Assembly: GCA_041398225.1 (NCBI GenBank)
Contig: JAWKVD010000021.1
Span: forward strand, 1 to 61,289
DNA: 61,289 bases
Direction: 5' to 3'
Origin: JAWKVD01 sp041398225
GTDB lineage: Bacteria > Pseudomonadota > Alphaproteobacteria > Caulobacterales > Hyphomonadaceae
Every line of letters begins with the position of its first letter. Within the stretch, counting starts at the first letter, position 1. The notes under the pieces were generated by a model, which had not been told where the DNA came from, did no database searches, and was given only the letters and a program-made list of their open reading frames with translations. The position numbers were made by a program, and so were the translations under genes. Below, piece by piece: positions 16,032 to 24,908 of this stretch.

Positions 16032-17126
16032 ATGACCGAGAGACCTCAACCGCTTCCGCAGCTGGCGAAGGTGAACCGGTATGTGCCGGGCGAGGCGCCG
16101 AAACCCGGCGCGGGCAAGACCTTCAAGCTGGCGTCCAACGAAAATCCGCTCGGCGCGCCTCCGATGGCGAAGGACGTCTATGTGAAAGCGGCGGACCGGA
16201 TCGACGTCTACCCGGACGGCGGGGCTGTCGCCCTGAAGGAGGCCATCGCGCGCCGCCACGGACTCCCGGCCGAACGTATCGCCGTGGGCGCGGGCTCCGA
16301 CGAGATCTTCCTGCTGCTTGGGCGGGCCTATCTGGCGCCGGGCGACCAGATCGTCGCGACCAAGCACGCCTTCGCGATCTACGCCGTGATCGGTCAACAG
16401 CAGGGCGCCGAGGTGATCGAGGTCGACGAGAAGGACTTCGTCGCCGACGTCGACGCGATCCTTGCGGCGGTCACCCCGAAAACCAAGATCGTCTGGCTGG
16501 CCAACCCCAACAACCCGACCGGAACCTATATCCCGTTCGACGAGGTCAAACGGCTCCACGCCGGCCTGCCGAAATCCTGCCTGCTCGTGCTGGACGGCGC
16601 CTATGCGGAGTATGTGAAGAAGAACGATTACGCCGTCGGCCTGGAGCTGGCGGCCGAGAGCGAGAACGTCGTGGTCACGCGCACCTTCTCGAAAATCTAT
16701 GGCCTCGCCGGCCTGCGGGTTGGTTGGGGCTTCGCGCCCGCCCATGTCATCGAGGCGATTGAAGGCGTGCGCATGCCGTTCAACGTCAACATCGTGGCGC
16801 AGTCGGCGGCCATCGCCGCGCTCGACGATCAGGACTTCCTGAAGCGCTCGCTGGAGCACAACGAACAGGAACTGGCGCGCCTCATCGCGGGCTTGCGCGA
16901 ACTCGGCCTCGAAACGCTCGAAAGCGTGTGCAACTTCGCCGTCGCGAAGTTCCCGACCGAACCGGGGCGCACGGCGGCGGATGCGCTGGACTTCCTGAAG
17001 GCGCGCGGCGTGACGGTGCGGGGGTTGAAAGGCTATCGCATGCCCGATCACCTGCGCATCTCGGTCGGTACGGCCGAAGGCAACGACGCCGTGCTGGCGG
17101 GGCTGCGTGAGTTCCTGGCGAAATGA
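16032..17126 (+). CDS. hisC: Histidinol-phosphate aminotransferase (HisC-type, aromatic cluster)
   Basis: A 364-residue class I/II PLP aminotransferase. Motifs are FKLASNENPLGAPP, NPNNPTGTY, DGAYAEYV and the Schiff-base lysine in TRTFSKIYGLAGLRVGWG (Lys221). The ATG at 16032 follows the ribosome-binding site CAGGAG. Its place between a chorismate-mutase-like gene and tyrC suggests it serves tyrosine/phenylalanine synthesis as well as, or instead of, histidine synthesis, as HisC homologues in this position often do. It overlaps tyrC by 4 bp (ATGA). Confidence 0.93.
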   Translation: MTERPQPLPQLAKVNRYVPGEAPKPGAGKTFKLASNENPLGAPPMAKDVYVKAADRIDVYPDGGAVALKEAIARRHGLPAERIAVGAGSDEIFLLLGRAYLAPGDQIVATKHAFAIYAVIGQQQGAEVIEVDEKDFVADVDAILAAVTPKTKIVWLANPNNPTGTYIPFDEVKRLHAGLPKSCLLVLDGAYAEYVKKNDYAVGLELAAESENVVVTRTFSKIYGLAGLRVGWGFAPAHVIEAIEGVRMPFNVNIVAQSAAIAALDDQDFLKRSLEHNEQELARLIAGLRELGLETLESVCNFAVAKFPTEPGRTAADALDFLKARGVTVRGLKGYRMPDHLRISVGTAEGNDAVLAGLREFLAK

Positions 17127-18049
17127 GCGAACCGGTGTTTCAGCGTATCGCCGTTATCGGCATCGGGCTGATCGGGTCGTCGATCGCGCAAGCCGCCCGC
17201 GAGAGCGGCGCGGCGGGAGCCGTTTCGATCTTCGACCGGGATGAAGCGACGCGCGCGCGCGCCGCCGAACTTGGTCTGGGCGAGGTCTTCGATACGCCTG
17301 AAGCGGCCGTGAAGGACGCGGATTGCGTGTTCCTGTGCGTGCCTGTGGGGGCGATGGGCGAGGCAGGCGCGGCCGCGCTCGCCGCGATGAAGCCGGGCGC
17401 CGTTCTCACCGATGTCGGATCGGTGAAGGCGAGCGTCGCGCGCGACCTTGGAGCGATCGCGCGTGAAGGCGTTCACATCGTTCCGGGTCACCCGATCGCG
17501 GGCACGGAGAAGTCCGGCCCGGACGCGGGCTTCGCCTCTTTGTTCCAGGGGCGCTGGTGCATCCTGACGCCGCTCGAAACCGACGACGTCGGATATCGTG
17601 CGGGCGTCGAAAGCCTGTCGGCGTTCTGGACGCGGCTGGGATCGCGTGTCGAGCTGATGGACGCGCAGCGTCATGATCTCGTGCTGGCGATCACCAGTCA
17701 CGTGCCGCACCTGATCGCCTACAACATCGTCGCGACCGCCCACGACATGGAGACGGTGACCGAGGGCGAGGTGGTGAAATTCTCCGCCTCGGGCTTCCGC
17801 GACTTCACGCGTCTGGCGTCCTCCGATCCCACCATGTGGCGCGACGTTTTCCTCAACAACAAGGATGCGGTGATCGAGGTTCTGGGGCGGTTCACCGAGG
17901 ACCTGATCGCGTTGCAGCGCGCCATCCGCTGGGGCGAGGCCGAAACCCTGTTCGAAACGTTCAGCCATGCGCGCGGCATTCGCAAGGCGATCATCGAGGC
18001 CGGGCAGGACACCGCCGACCCGAATTTCGGTCGCGACAAGAAAGACTGA
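17123..18049 (+). CDS. tyrC: Prephenate/cyclohexadienyl dehydrogenase
   Basis: A 308-residue NAD(P)-dependent dehydrogenase of the TyrA family. It begins with a Rossmann motif VIGIGLIGSS and continues with DVGSVKASV, VPGHPIAGTEKSG, the HD helix HDLVLAITSHVPHLIAY and DFTRLASSDPTMWRDV. It converts prephenate or arogenate to 4-hydroxyphenylpyruvate or tyrosine. The start overlaps the hisC stop by 4 bp, giving translational coupling. No ACT domain is present, so feedback control by tyrosine would have to be within the catalytic domain. Confidence 0.93.
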   Translation: MSEPVFQRIAVIGIGLIGSSIAQAARESGAAGAVSIFDRDEATRARAAELGLGEVFDTPEAAVKDADCVFLCVPVGAMGEAGAAALAAMKPGAVLTDVGSVKASVARDLGAIAREGVHIVPGHPIAGTEKSGPDAGFASLFQGRWCILTPLETDDVGYRAGVESLSAFWTRLGSRVELMDAQRHDLVLAITSHVPHLIAYNIVATAHDMETVTEGEVVKFSASGFRDFTRLASSDPTMWRDVFLNNKDAVIEVLGRFTEDLIALQRAIRWGEAETLFETFSHARGIRKAIIEAGQDTADPNFGRDKKD

Positions 18050-18135
18050 CGCCCCGCGCGTCTTCCGTGCGTGCACTTTGTCGGAGAGGGGCGTAGGGTC
18101 CGCTCGATAAAGATACATATCGAAGGGAGGACGTG

Positions 18136-18969
18136 ATGGCCTACGAGGACATCGTGTATTCGGTTGAGAGCGGCGTCGCGACGGTGATGCTGAACCGTCC
18201 GGACAAGCTCAACGCATGGCGTCAGGAAATGGACCGCGACGTGCGCGCGGCGATGCGCGAGGCCAGCGGCGACGACAGCGTGCGCGTGATCGTGCTGACC
18301 GGCGCCGGGCGCGGCTTCTGCGCCGGCGCCGACATGGGCATGCTGCAATCCATTCAGGGCGAAGCGGAAGCGTCGGGAACGCGCACCGCGCGCACCTCCA
18401 GCGCGCGCGAACCCTTCGATCCCAATGCGCGCGAGGACTTCCAGAAGGAATACTCCTGGTTTCCGGCGGTTCCCAAACCGGTCATCGCGGCGATCAACGG
18501 ACCCGCCGCCGGGCTTGGGCTGATCCTGGCGCTCTATTGCGATATCCGCATCGCCGCCGACACGGCCAAGTTCACCACCGCTTTCTCGCGGCGGGGATTG
18601 GTGGCCGAGCATGGGATTTCGTGGCTGTTGCCGCGTCTTGTGGGCTTCGGCGCGGCGGCGGACCTGTTGTTTTCGTCGCGCACCTTCGGCGCCGATGAAG
18701 CGAAGTCGTTGCGCCTGGTGGATCGGGTGACGCCAGCGGCGCATTTCGCCGAGGAGGTGACCGCTTACGCGCACATGCTGGCGAACGAGGTTTCGCCACG
18801 TTCATTGCGCGAGATGAAGCGCGAGCTGTGGAACGCGCAGTTTCAGACGCTTGGCGAGGCGATCGAGGCGGCCAACGGCGACATGCCGCCCAGCTTTCTG
18901 TCGGAAGACTTCAAGGAGGGCGTCGCCCACTTCGTCGAAAAGCGAAAGCCCCGCTTTACCGGGCGCTAG
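18136..18969 (+). CDS. Enoyl-CoA hydratase/isomerase family protein
   Basis: A 277-residue crotonase-fold enzyme. Oxyanion-hole segments are GAGRGFCAGADMGML and AINGPAAGLGL; VAEHGISWLLPRLVG carries a candidate catalytic glutamate, and LRLVDRV follows. The ATG at 18136 is 5 bp after GAAGGGAGG, so the GTG one codon upstream was rejected. The substrate is not determined by sequence; hydration or isomerisation of an acyl-CoA is expected. It stands 87 bp after tyrC and may be monocistronic. Confidence 0.9.
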   Translation: MAYEDIVYSVESGVATVMLNRPDKLNAWRQEMDRDVRAAMREASGDDSVRVIVLTGAGRGFCAGADMGMLQSIQGEAEASGTRTARTSSAREPFDPNAREDFQKEYSWFPAVPKPVIAAINGPAAGLGLILALYCDIRIAADTAKFTTAFSRRGLVAEHGISWLLPRLVGFGAAADLLFSSRTFGADEAKSLRLVDRVTPAAHFAEEVTAYAHMLANEVSPRSLREMKRELWNAQFQTLGEAIEAANGDMPPSFLSEDFKEGVAHFVEKRKPRFTGR

Positions 18970-18971
18970 CT

Positions 18972-18996
18972 GGCCCGTTTGCCTCAATAGCGGGCC
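18972..18996 (+). terminator. Possible terminator hairpin after the enoyl-CoA hydratase gene
   Basis: A 6 bp stem, GGCCCG and CGGGCC, encloses 13 bases immediately after the stop codon. There is no T-run, so support is weak. Confidence 0.3.
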
Positions 18997-19101
18997 GCCG
19001 ACCGTCATCGGGCGTTGAAACGCATACCGGCGTTGCGCGGCCGGCCGGAGCGGTGCTGATGTGCGTCGTGTCGGAGTCCGTGAAGCAGGAAGGGATCGGA
19101 C

Positions 19102-20706
19102 ATGCGCAGGCGAATCTGGTTGGCGGTCGCGGGGCTGGCGTTGGCGGCGTGTGAACCGCCCGAGCCGAACGGGACGGCCGGCGCCGAGGCGGTCGGGCCG
19201 GGGGACTATTCGGCGCTTGTCGAGGAGCCGTGGGGAGTCGCTGAAGCGAAAGCGGCCATGGCGCCGGGCGAAGGCACGGCGCGCGAGGTGGCGCGGCGCT
19301 ATCTGGACCGGATCGCGGCCGTCGACGATGCGGGGCCGATGCTGAACGCGGTGATCGCCGTTAATCCCAATGCGCTGGAAGACGCCGTTGCGCTGGACGA
19401 AGCGCGAGCGGAGGGAGCCCCGGACGGACCGCTGTTCGGCGTGCCGATCCTGGTGAAGGATAATATCGAAACGCGGGACCCCGTCGCGACCACCGCCGGT
19501 TCGCTGGCGCTGGCGGAGAATTTCGCGTCGAAGGATGCGCCGGTGATCGCGCGTCTGCGCTCGGCGGGGGCGGTCATCCTCGGCAAGACGAACCTGTCGG
19601 AGTGGGCGAACTTCCGCTCCGACAAGAGTTCCTCGGGCTGGAGCGCGGTGGGCGGCCAGACCGCCAACCCGCATGCCTTGTTGCGCAACCCTTGCGGATC
19701 GTCGGCCGGTTCAGGCGCGGCGGCGGCGGCGGGCCTGTCGGCGGCGGCGATCGGCACCGAGACCGACGGCTCGATCATTTGCCCGGCGGCGCAGAATGGA
19801 ATTGTCGGGATCAAACCCACCGTGGGGCTGGTGTCGCGAACCGGCATCATCCCGATCAGCGCCAGCCAGGACACGGCCGGACCGATGACCCTGACCGTCG
19901 CCGACGCCGCGTTGTTGCTGGGCGTGATGGCGGGCTCGGACCCGGAAGACCCCGCGACGGCCGAGGCGGACGCGCGCAAGCAGGACTACACCAGCGCTTT
20001 GAAGGCCGACGCCCTGCAGGGCCAGCGCATCGGCGTGGCGCGCTTCCTGGCGGGCTATCACGAAGGTACGGACCAGGCCTTCGAAGCGGCGCTGACGGAG
20101 CTGAAGGCGGCGGGCGCCGAGCTTGTCGACATCGACACGTTCGAAAATCGCGGGGCGATATCCGATGCCGAATGGATCGTTCTGAAATCGGAGTTTCTCG
20201 CCGGGCTCAACGCTTATCTCGCGACGACGCCGGACAGCGTGAAGACACGGACGCTGGACGATCTGATCGCGTTCAACGAGGCCGACGCGACCGAGCTTTC
20301 GATTTTCGGTCAGGAGATCTTCGTCGAGTCGGCGAAGGCGCCGGCATTGACCGATCCCGTCTACATAAAGGCGCGCGATGACGCCCGTCGTCTTGCCGGA
20401 CCTGAAGGTATCGACGCGATGCTGAAACAGTACGATGTCGCTGCGATTGTGGCTCCCTCCGGCGGACCGGCATGGCTGACGGATCACCAGAACGGCGATC
20501 ATTTCCTGGGCTCGGCGACGGCGTTGCCGGCGGTGGCGGGCTATCCGCACATCACCGTGCCGATGGGCCTGGCGGACGGAATGCCGGTTGGGTTGTCCTT
20601 CTTCGCCGAAGCATGGAGCGAACCCAAGCTTATCGGCTTCGCCTACGCCTATGAGCAGCGCACCAAGGCCCGCGTGACCCCGACTTTCGTCCCCGACGTC
20701 AACTGA
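19102..20706 (+). CDS. Amidase-signature lipoprotein
   Basis: A 534-residue amidase-signature hydrolase exported as a lipoprotein (ALAAC, Cys14). The Ser-cisSer-Lys triad can be placed: Lys119 in VPILVKDNIE, cis-Ser200 in NPCGSSAGSG, and the nucleophile Ser224 in TETDGSIICPA. The spacing matches peptide amidases. The usual GGS is DGS here, which is common in peptide-amidase-like members. It probably hydrolyses amides of peptides or amino acids in the periplasm. It starts after AGGAAGGGAT at 19086. Confidence 0.92.
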   Translation: MRRRIWLAVAGLALAACEPPEPNGTAGAEAVGPGDYSALVEEPWGVAEAKAAMAPGEGTAREVARRYLDRIAAVDDAGPMLNAVIAVNPNALEDAVALDEARAEGAPDGPLFGVPILVKDNIETRDPVATTAGSLALAENFASKDAPVIARLRSAGAVILGKTNLSEWANFRSDKSSSGWSAVGGQTANPHALLRNPCGSSAGSGAAAAAGLSAAAIGTETDGSIICPAAQNGIVGIKPTVGLVSRTGIIPISASQDTAGPMTLTVADAALLLGVMAGSDPEDPATAEADARKQDYTSALKADALQGQRIGVARFLAGYHEGTDQAFEAALTELKAAGAELVDIDTFENRGAISDAEWIVLKSEFLAGLNAYLATTPDSVKTRTLDDLIAFNEADATELSIFGQEIFVESAKAPALTDPVYIKARDDARRLAGPEGIDAMLKQYDVAAIVAPSGGPAWLTDHQNGDHFLGSATALPAVAGYPHITVPMGLADGMPVGLSFFAEAWSEPKLIGFAYAYEQRTKARVTPTFVPDVN

Positions 20707-20794
20707 GACGCGCTCCGCGGCGCCCGGAACCCCTGCCGGGCCTGTGCGTTTTGCGCCGGTATGCTGGCGCCAGCCGTCGACAGGGAGCGCAACG

Positions 20795-21322
20795 ATGACA
20801 AAGGGATTCCGGAAACTGGTTCTGGGCGTCGCAATGATAGGACTTGCGGCGTGCGCATCGAGCCCAAGCTATCGCCCGGCGGCGACGGACGCGTCATCTG
20901 GCTACGCCGAAACGAAGATCGAGAATGACCGGTTCCGCGTCACTTATCGCGGCAAGCCGAACATGTCGGTGAAGACTGTTCAGGACTATGCGCTGATGCG
21001 CGCGGCCGAGCTGACGCTTCAGGAAGGCGGTGAATGGTTCGAAGTCGTCTCGCGCAACACCGAAGCCGACAAGAAGACCCGCACCTCGATCGATACCGAT
21101 TTTGGGCCGGACTACACGGTGACGCGGTCCTGCGGGCTCCTCGGGTGCACCGCGCGTGCGACGCCTGTCCTCGCCAAGACCGAAACGGCCACGCGCGAAA
21201 CCACGACGCTGTTCGAGCACACGATGGAGATCCGCATCGGCGAAGGCGACACGCTGGCCGGAGGGGCGTCTCACTATAACGCGCGCGAGACGCTCAAGAA
21301 TCTGCGCGCCAAGCTGGGCTGA
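20795..21322 (+). CDS. CC0125/CC1285-family lipoprotein
   Basis: A 175-residue lipoprotein (IGLAAC, Cys19). After a short linker it has the family's YAETKIENDRFRVTYRG and QDYALMRAAELTLQEGG blocks and a hairpin-like CGLLGC. Proteins of this type were named from Caulobacter loci and are typical of Caulobacterales and relatives, but their function is unknown. The ATG at 20795 follows CAGGGAG. It is 88 bp downstream of the amidase gene. Confidence 0.85.
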   Translation: MTKGFRKLVLGVAMIGLAACASSPSYRPAATDASSGYAETKIENDRFRVTYRGKPNMSVKTVQDYALMRAAELTLQEGGEWFEVVSRNTEADKKTRTSIDTDFGPDYTVTRSCGLLGCTARATPVLAKTETATRETTTLFEHTMEIRIGEGDTLAGGASHYNARETLKNLRAKLG

Positions 21323-21427
21323 GCGCGTCCCGTACCGGGTGAGCGCCGGATGACGAACTGACGCGCAACCGCTATGCAGGTCCCCGGCGTCCAGTCCGGC
21401 GCGCCGGAGACGCGGAGAGCGATCGCG

Positions 21428-21724
21428 ATGATCATTGTAACGGGCGCGGTCGTTGCGCGGCCTGAAACCTTCGAGCGGATCATGAGCCTGTCGCGCGAGC
21501 ATGTCGCCCGCTCGCGCAGGGAACCCGGATGCATCAGCCATGAAGTCTGCGTTTCCGCCGACGATCCGCTGCGGCTGGTCTTCTTCGAACGGTGGACGGG
21601 CGCGGACGCGTTGAAGGCGCACTTTGCAGTCTCTGAATCGCGCGCCTTCGTGAGCGAGGTGCGCGCGCTGTGTGTGGGTGCGACAGAGATGCAGGTTTAC
21701 GCCGCCAGCGAGGTTGCGGTCTGA
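21428..21724 (+). CDS. Antibiotic-biosynthesis-monooxygenase (ABM) domain protein
   Basis: A 98-residue ferredoxin-like-fold protein: MIIVTGAVVARPETFERIM, then SRREPGCISHEVCVS, LVFFERWTGADALKAHF and a C-terminal beta strand. This is the usual size of stand-alone ABM/YgiN-type proteins, which act on quinones or heme, or have unknown roles. The ATG at 21428 was chosen because residues upstream of it (to 21374) do not belong to the fold. Confidence 0.85.
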   Translation: MIIVTGAVVARPETFERIMSLSREHVARSRREPGCISHEVCVSADDPLRLVFFERWTGADALKAHFAVSESRAFVSEVRALCVGATEMQVYAASEVAV

Positions 21725-21810
21725 TCGGTTCGCTCTGATCAGGATCAAACGCCCGACCGCCGGCCGGGTACAGGCAGAAGCGCGCCGCAGCTGCATGAGG
21801 AGATTCGCGC

Positions 21811-22209
21811 TTGTCGACGAGCGACACCGGCCTCGATGTCTCGCCCTATGACCGCATCGGCGGGCGCGAGCCTGTGCGTCGCCTGGCGCATCGGTTCTAC
21901 GAGATCATGGCGGACCGCGCGGACGCCGCGCCGATCCGGGCGATGCACAAGAGCGATCTCGGTCCGATCGCGGACAGCCTGTCCGAGTTTCTGATGGGAT
22001 GGATGGGCGGCCCGCGCGACTGGTTCATGCGCGAAGACCGCCCGTGCATCATGGGTCTCCACAAGGCGTTGCCGATCGGTCCCGCCGAACGGGACCAATG
22101 GCTGGCCTGCATGCGTCAGGCGATGGACGAGACGATCGACGACGCGGAGTTGAAGTCGATGCTGGACGCCGCCTTCACACGCATGGCGAACGCCATGCGC
22201 AGCTCCTGA
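21811..22209 (+). CDS. Group II truncated haemoglobin
   Basis: A 132-residue globin. Tyr at B10 is in AHRFYEIM, the proximal His F8 in CIMGLHKALPIG, and the family Trp in ERDQWLACMRQAMDE. Group II truncated haemoglobins bind oxygen or NO and are usually linked to oxidative or nitrosative stress. The start is TTG at 21811, 8 bp after GAGGAG; no ATG is available before the globin fold. It is convergent with the TonB-dependent receptor gene with only 3 bp between the stops. Confidence 0.88.
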   Translation: MSTSDTGLDVSPYDRIGGREPVRRLAHRFYEIMADRADAAPIRAMHKSDLGPIADSLSEFLMGWMGGPRDWFMREDRPCIMGLHKALPIGPAERDQWLACMRQAMDETIDDAELKSMLDAAFTRMANAMRSS

Positions 22210-22212
22210 GGC

Positions 22213-24294
22213 TCAGTTTCGCAGCCGCAATTCGAGATAGAAGGTGCGGCCCTGTTCGGGAAAGCCGTCGACCAGCTGGTAGTCGCTGTCCGTCAGGTTG
22301 CGTCCTCCCACGAGCAGGGAGACCTGATCGGACACGCGCCAGTCGGCGGCCAGGTTGAGAAGGGCGTATGCGCCCGTCTCGTAATAGCGCGCGGGTGAGA
22401 TCAGCGACGACGACGTCACCGTCCAGCGTTCAGAGGCGTACTCAAGGCTTGGCGTGACGGTGAGCGCATCCAGCGCGCGCCATTCGCCATAGAGAAACAC
22501 CTTGTGTTCCGGCGCACCTTGCGGGCGGAAGTCCGGATCGCCGGGCATATCGAAGTCCCGCTTCAGCCAGGTGTAGTTCCCTCCGATGCGGAGCTTGTCG
22601 CCGAACGTCTTGGCGAGCGAAAGCTCCACGCCGTAATTGGTCCCGCTTGCGGCGTTGCGGGTCTGGTTGACGGTTCCGAAGGGCGCGCCAAGTTCGACCG
22701 GGATCTGCACCAGCGCGTCTTCAACGTCGGCGTGAAACACGGCGCCCTCGATCTCCAGCCCGTGAACGGTCGTCTCGCCGCCGATCTCCAAGTTCAAGGA
22801 ACGCTCGGCATCGATGTCGGGGTTGGGGACCGCCAGTCCGAAGCGCGACGAGAAGCGTTCGAACAGGGTCGGAAAGCGGGCGCGTGAGGAGACGCTGGCG
22901 TAGAGCCGGCTCTCGTCCGTCAGGCGCCAGGAAAGCGCCGCCTGGGCGTTGAGCGCCTCCATGTCGCGCAGGGGATAGGCGATGTAGCCCTCGTCATAGT
23001 CCTGCGCCTGCTGGAGATCGGTCCAGTCATAGGAGGCGCCGACGACGAGATCGAGATTGTCGGCGAGCCGCTGGCTGTCTTCCAGCGCGATCGACCAGGT
23101 TGCTTCCTTGGTTGTCTGCCACGGCTCGCTCTCCGGAACGTTGGGCGACGAAAATCCATCCTGCCGCTCTTTGTGTTCGTCGAGGCGATAGTGCAGCGCG
23201 GCCTTCAGCGTGTTGGAGGACGCCAGACGCGCGTCGAGCGTGAGGTTTCCGCCGCTGGATTCGTCGGCATAGTAGGAATTAAACGCGCGCGGGATGGATT
23301 GCGTCGTCTGGGAAGCATCGTCGTATGCCGAGAGCAGGTTGTCGAACTTGTTCCGATAAAGGCGTGAGCGCAGCGTTATCCCGTCGCTTATCTGGGTGCG
23401 CGACAGAAAGTAGAGGCTCTCAATGTCCCAGTAGGGCCATGTCCAGAAGCGCCGGCTCTGCGTGTCGTAGACATGATAGGGCGCGTTCTTCTCGCCGGAT
23501 TGCTTGATGTAGCTGAGCGCGTATTCGTCCGTCGCGTTCGGCGTGTAGCCGGCCTTGAGATTGACGCGCCAGTCTTCAGACCCCGAATGATCGCGCGTTC
23601 CGCCGTCTTCAAGAGACGGCGAGCTGGGATCGAAATTATCAGACAAGGTGAAGTCGTCAGTATCGGTGCTGGCGCCGGAGGCCTGAAGGTAGAACTTGTC
23701 CTGGCGCGTTCCGAGAAGACCGGAAACGGTTGTGCTGTTGACCGACAGATCGCTGTCGGCGCTGGCCCGTAGAGTGAGTTCGGCGTCAAGCGCCTTACTC
23801 GGTTTGCGCGTCACAAGGTTGACCGCGCCGCCAAGGCCGCCCGGACCGTCAAGAACGGACACATACCCCTTGGAAACCTGAACCTCCGAGATGTCGGCCG
23901 TCAGGAAGCGTCCGAAGTCGATGCGGTTGTCCGCCGGAAGAAAGACGCGCACGCCGTCGATCGAAAGCGTGGTCTGGAAGCGATCGAAGCCGCGAATGAA
24001 GATCACGCGTTCATTGCGCGAACCGCCCGTATTGGTTGCGCTGGCGCCGGGGATGAGGTCGACGGCCTGATCGACGCTCGTCTTGTCGAACGTGCGCATG
24101 GCGCTGGCGCCGATGGTGTCGCCGCCAAGCGCCTCGCCAGCGCTGTCATGCGCGGTCGCTTCGAGCCGTCCGAGCACGAACACGGTTTCGGCCGGCGCTT
24201 CCGTCGCCGCCGTTTGCGCGAACACGGCCTGAGGCGACAGCCCGAGACCGATCACTCCGCCGGCGGTCGTCAGCCATCGTGTGCGCTTGTTCAT
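22213..24294 (-). CDS. TonB-dependent receptor, candidate molybdenum-linked transporter
   Basis: A 693-residue outer-membrane receptor. It has a signal peptide (cleavage after VFA at about 26), a plug domain (about 45-165) with VDQAVDLIPGASATNTGG, RVIFIRGFDRFQTTLSIDGV and VSVLDGPGGLGGAVNLVT, and a barrel ending FYLELRLRN. The final residue is Asn, not the usual Phe. The ATG at 24294 was preferred over 24309 because MNKRTRW starts the signal. A dyad resembling ModE sites lies 30 bp upstream, and a ModE-N regulator is the next gene upstream, so uptake of molybdate, tungstate or a molybdophore is inferred. Confidence 0.9.
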   Translation of the reverse strand: MNKRTRWLTTAGGVIGLGLSPQAVFAQTAATEAPAETVFVLGRLEATAHDSAGEALGGDTIGASAMRTFDKTSVDQAVDLIPGASATNTGGSRNERVIFIRGFDRFQTTLSIDGVRVFLPADNRIDFGRFLTADISEVQVSKGYVSVLDGPGGLGGAVNLVTRKPSKALDAELTLRASADSDLSVNSTTVSGLLGTRQDKFYLQASGASTDTDDFTLSDNFDPSSPSLEDGGTRDHSGSEDWRVNLKAGYTPNATDEYALSYIKQSGEKNAPYHVYDTQSRRFWTWPYWDIESLYFLSRTQISDGITLRSRLYRNKFDNLLSAYDDASQTTQSIPRAFNSYYADESSGGNLTLDARLASSNTLKAALHYRLDEHKERQDGFSSPNVPESEPWQTTKEATWSIALEDSQRLADNLDLVVGASYDWTDLQQAQDYDEGYIAYPLRDMEALNAQAALSWRLTDESRLYASVSSRARFPTLFERFSSRFGLAVPNPDIDAERSLNLEIGGETTVHGLEIEGAVFHADVEDALVQIPVELGAPFGTVNQTRNAASGTNYGVELSLAKTFGDKLRIGGNYTWLKRDFDMPGDPDFRPQGAPEHKVFLYGEWRALDALTVTPSLEYASERWTVTSSSLISPARYYETGAYALLNLAADWRVSDQVSLLVGGRNLTDSDYQLVDGFPEQGRTFYLELRLRN

Positions 24295-24323
24295 GTTCGC
24301 TCCCCGCATCGTTTCTGGATATT

Positions 24324-24347
24324 CGATATATTCAGTCGAATATAACG
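24324..24347. promoter_or_regulatory. ModE-box-like dyad in front of the TonB-dependent receptor
   Basis: Half-sites CGATATATTC and GAATATAACG match as inverted repeats at 9 of 10 positions around the 4 bp spacer AGTC. The CGnTATAT/ATATnACG ends resemble known Mo-boxes. It ends 29 bp before the receptor start codon, a position suited to repression. Confidence 0.6.
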
Positions 24348-24401
24348 ACTCGCAAACGCGAGCAAGCGGTCTGCCCGCGATTGGGCGCCGGAGGGGGCGG
24401 G

Positions 24402-24752
24402 TCAGTCTTTCAGGTGTTTGCGGAAGCCCGCGAGATGGCGCGCCGCTTCGGCGCTCAACCCCGCCTGAAGTTTGCGGAAGCGCGCGAGCATGTCGCGTCC
24501 GAGAGGCGTGAGCGTGGCCCCGCCGCCGCCGCTTCCGCCGGTCGTCGCCTCGACCAGAGGCGTAACGAACGCGGCGTTCATCTCCTCCACCAACAGCCAG
24601 GCGCGACGATAGCTCATGCCCATCGCCCGCGCGCCGCCCGAAATGGAGCCAGCCTCGTCGATCCGCTCAAGCAGATCGGCCTTGCCCGGCCCAAGCGCGC
24701 GAACGTCTTCTGACATTACGCGGGCATGGACGTGAATGTGGGCGGTGGACAT
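24402..24752 (-). CDS. ModE-type winged-helix regulator without molybdate-binding domain
   Basis: A 116-residue protein that is only the ModE N-terminal domain: ALGPGKADLLERIDEAGSIS, GARAMGMSYRRAWLLVEEMN, a Gly-rich wing (TTGGSGGGGATLTPLG) and a C-terminal dimerisation helix. Full ModE has two C-terminal molbindin domains that sense molybdate; they are absent. The start MSTAHIHVHARV (His-rich) was chosen over the upstream in-frame ATG because it follows a ribosome-binding-like GCGGAGAG and because the earlier residues are not conserved in type. It is 107 bp upstream of the receptor gene and probably controls it. Confidence 0.87.
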   Translation of the reverse strand: MSTAHIHVHARVMSEDVRALGPGKADLLERIDEAGSISGGARAMGMSYRRAWLLVEEMNAAFVTPLVEATTGGSGGGGATLTPLGRDMLARFRKLQAGLSAEAARHLAGFRKHLKD

Positions 24753-24908
24753 GGGTTCGCTCTCCGCGCGCGCGACGTGATGTTGACGTGACGTGGCAGC
24801 ATAGGTCCGCACGGCGCGCGCCGTCTATGTTGAGGGGCCGTCTTGCGAGGCCATTCCGTCGTTGGGGCTTCGAGGCTAGGCTCCCCCCGCGGGGTGGAGG
24901 ATCGGGAT

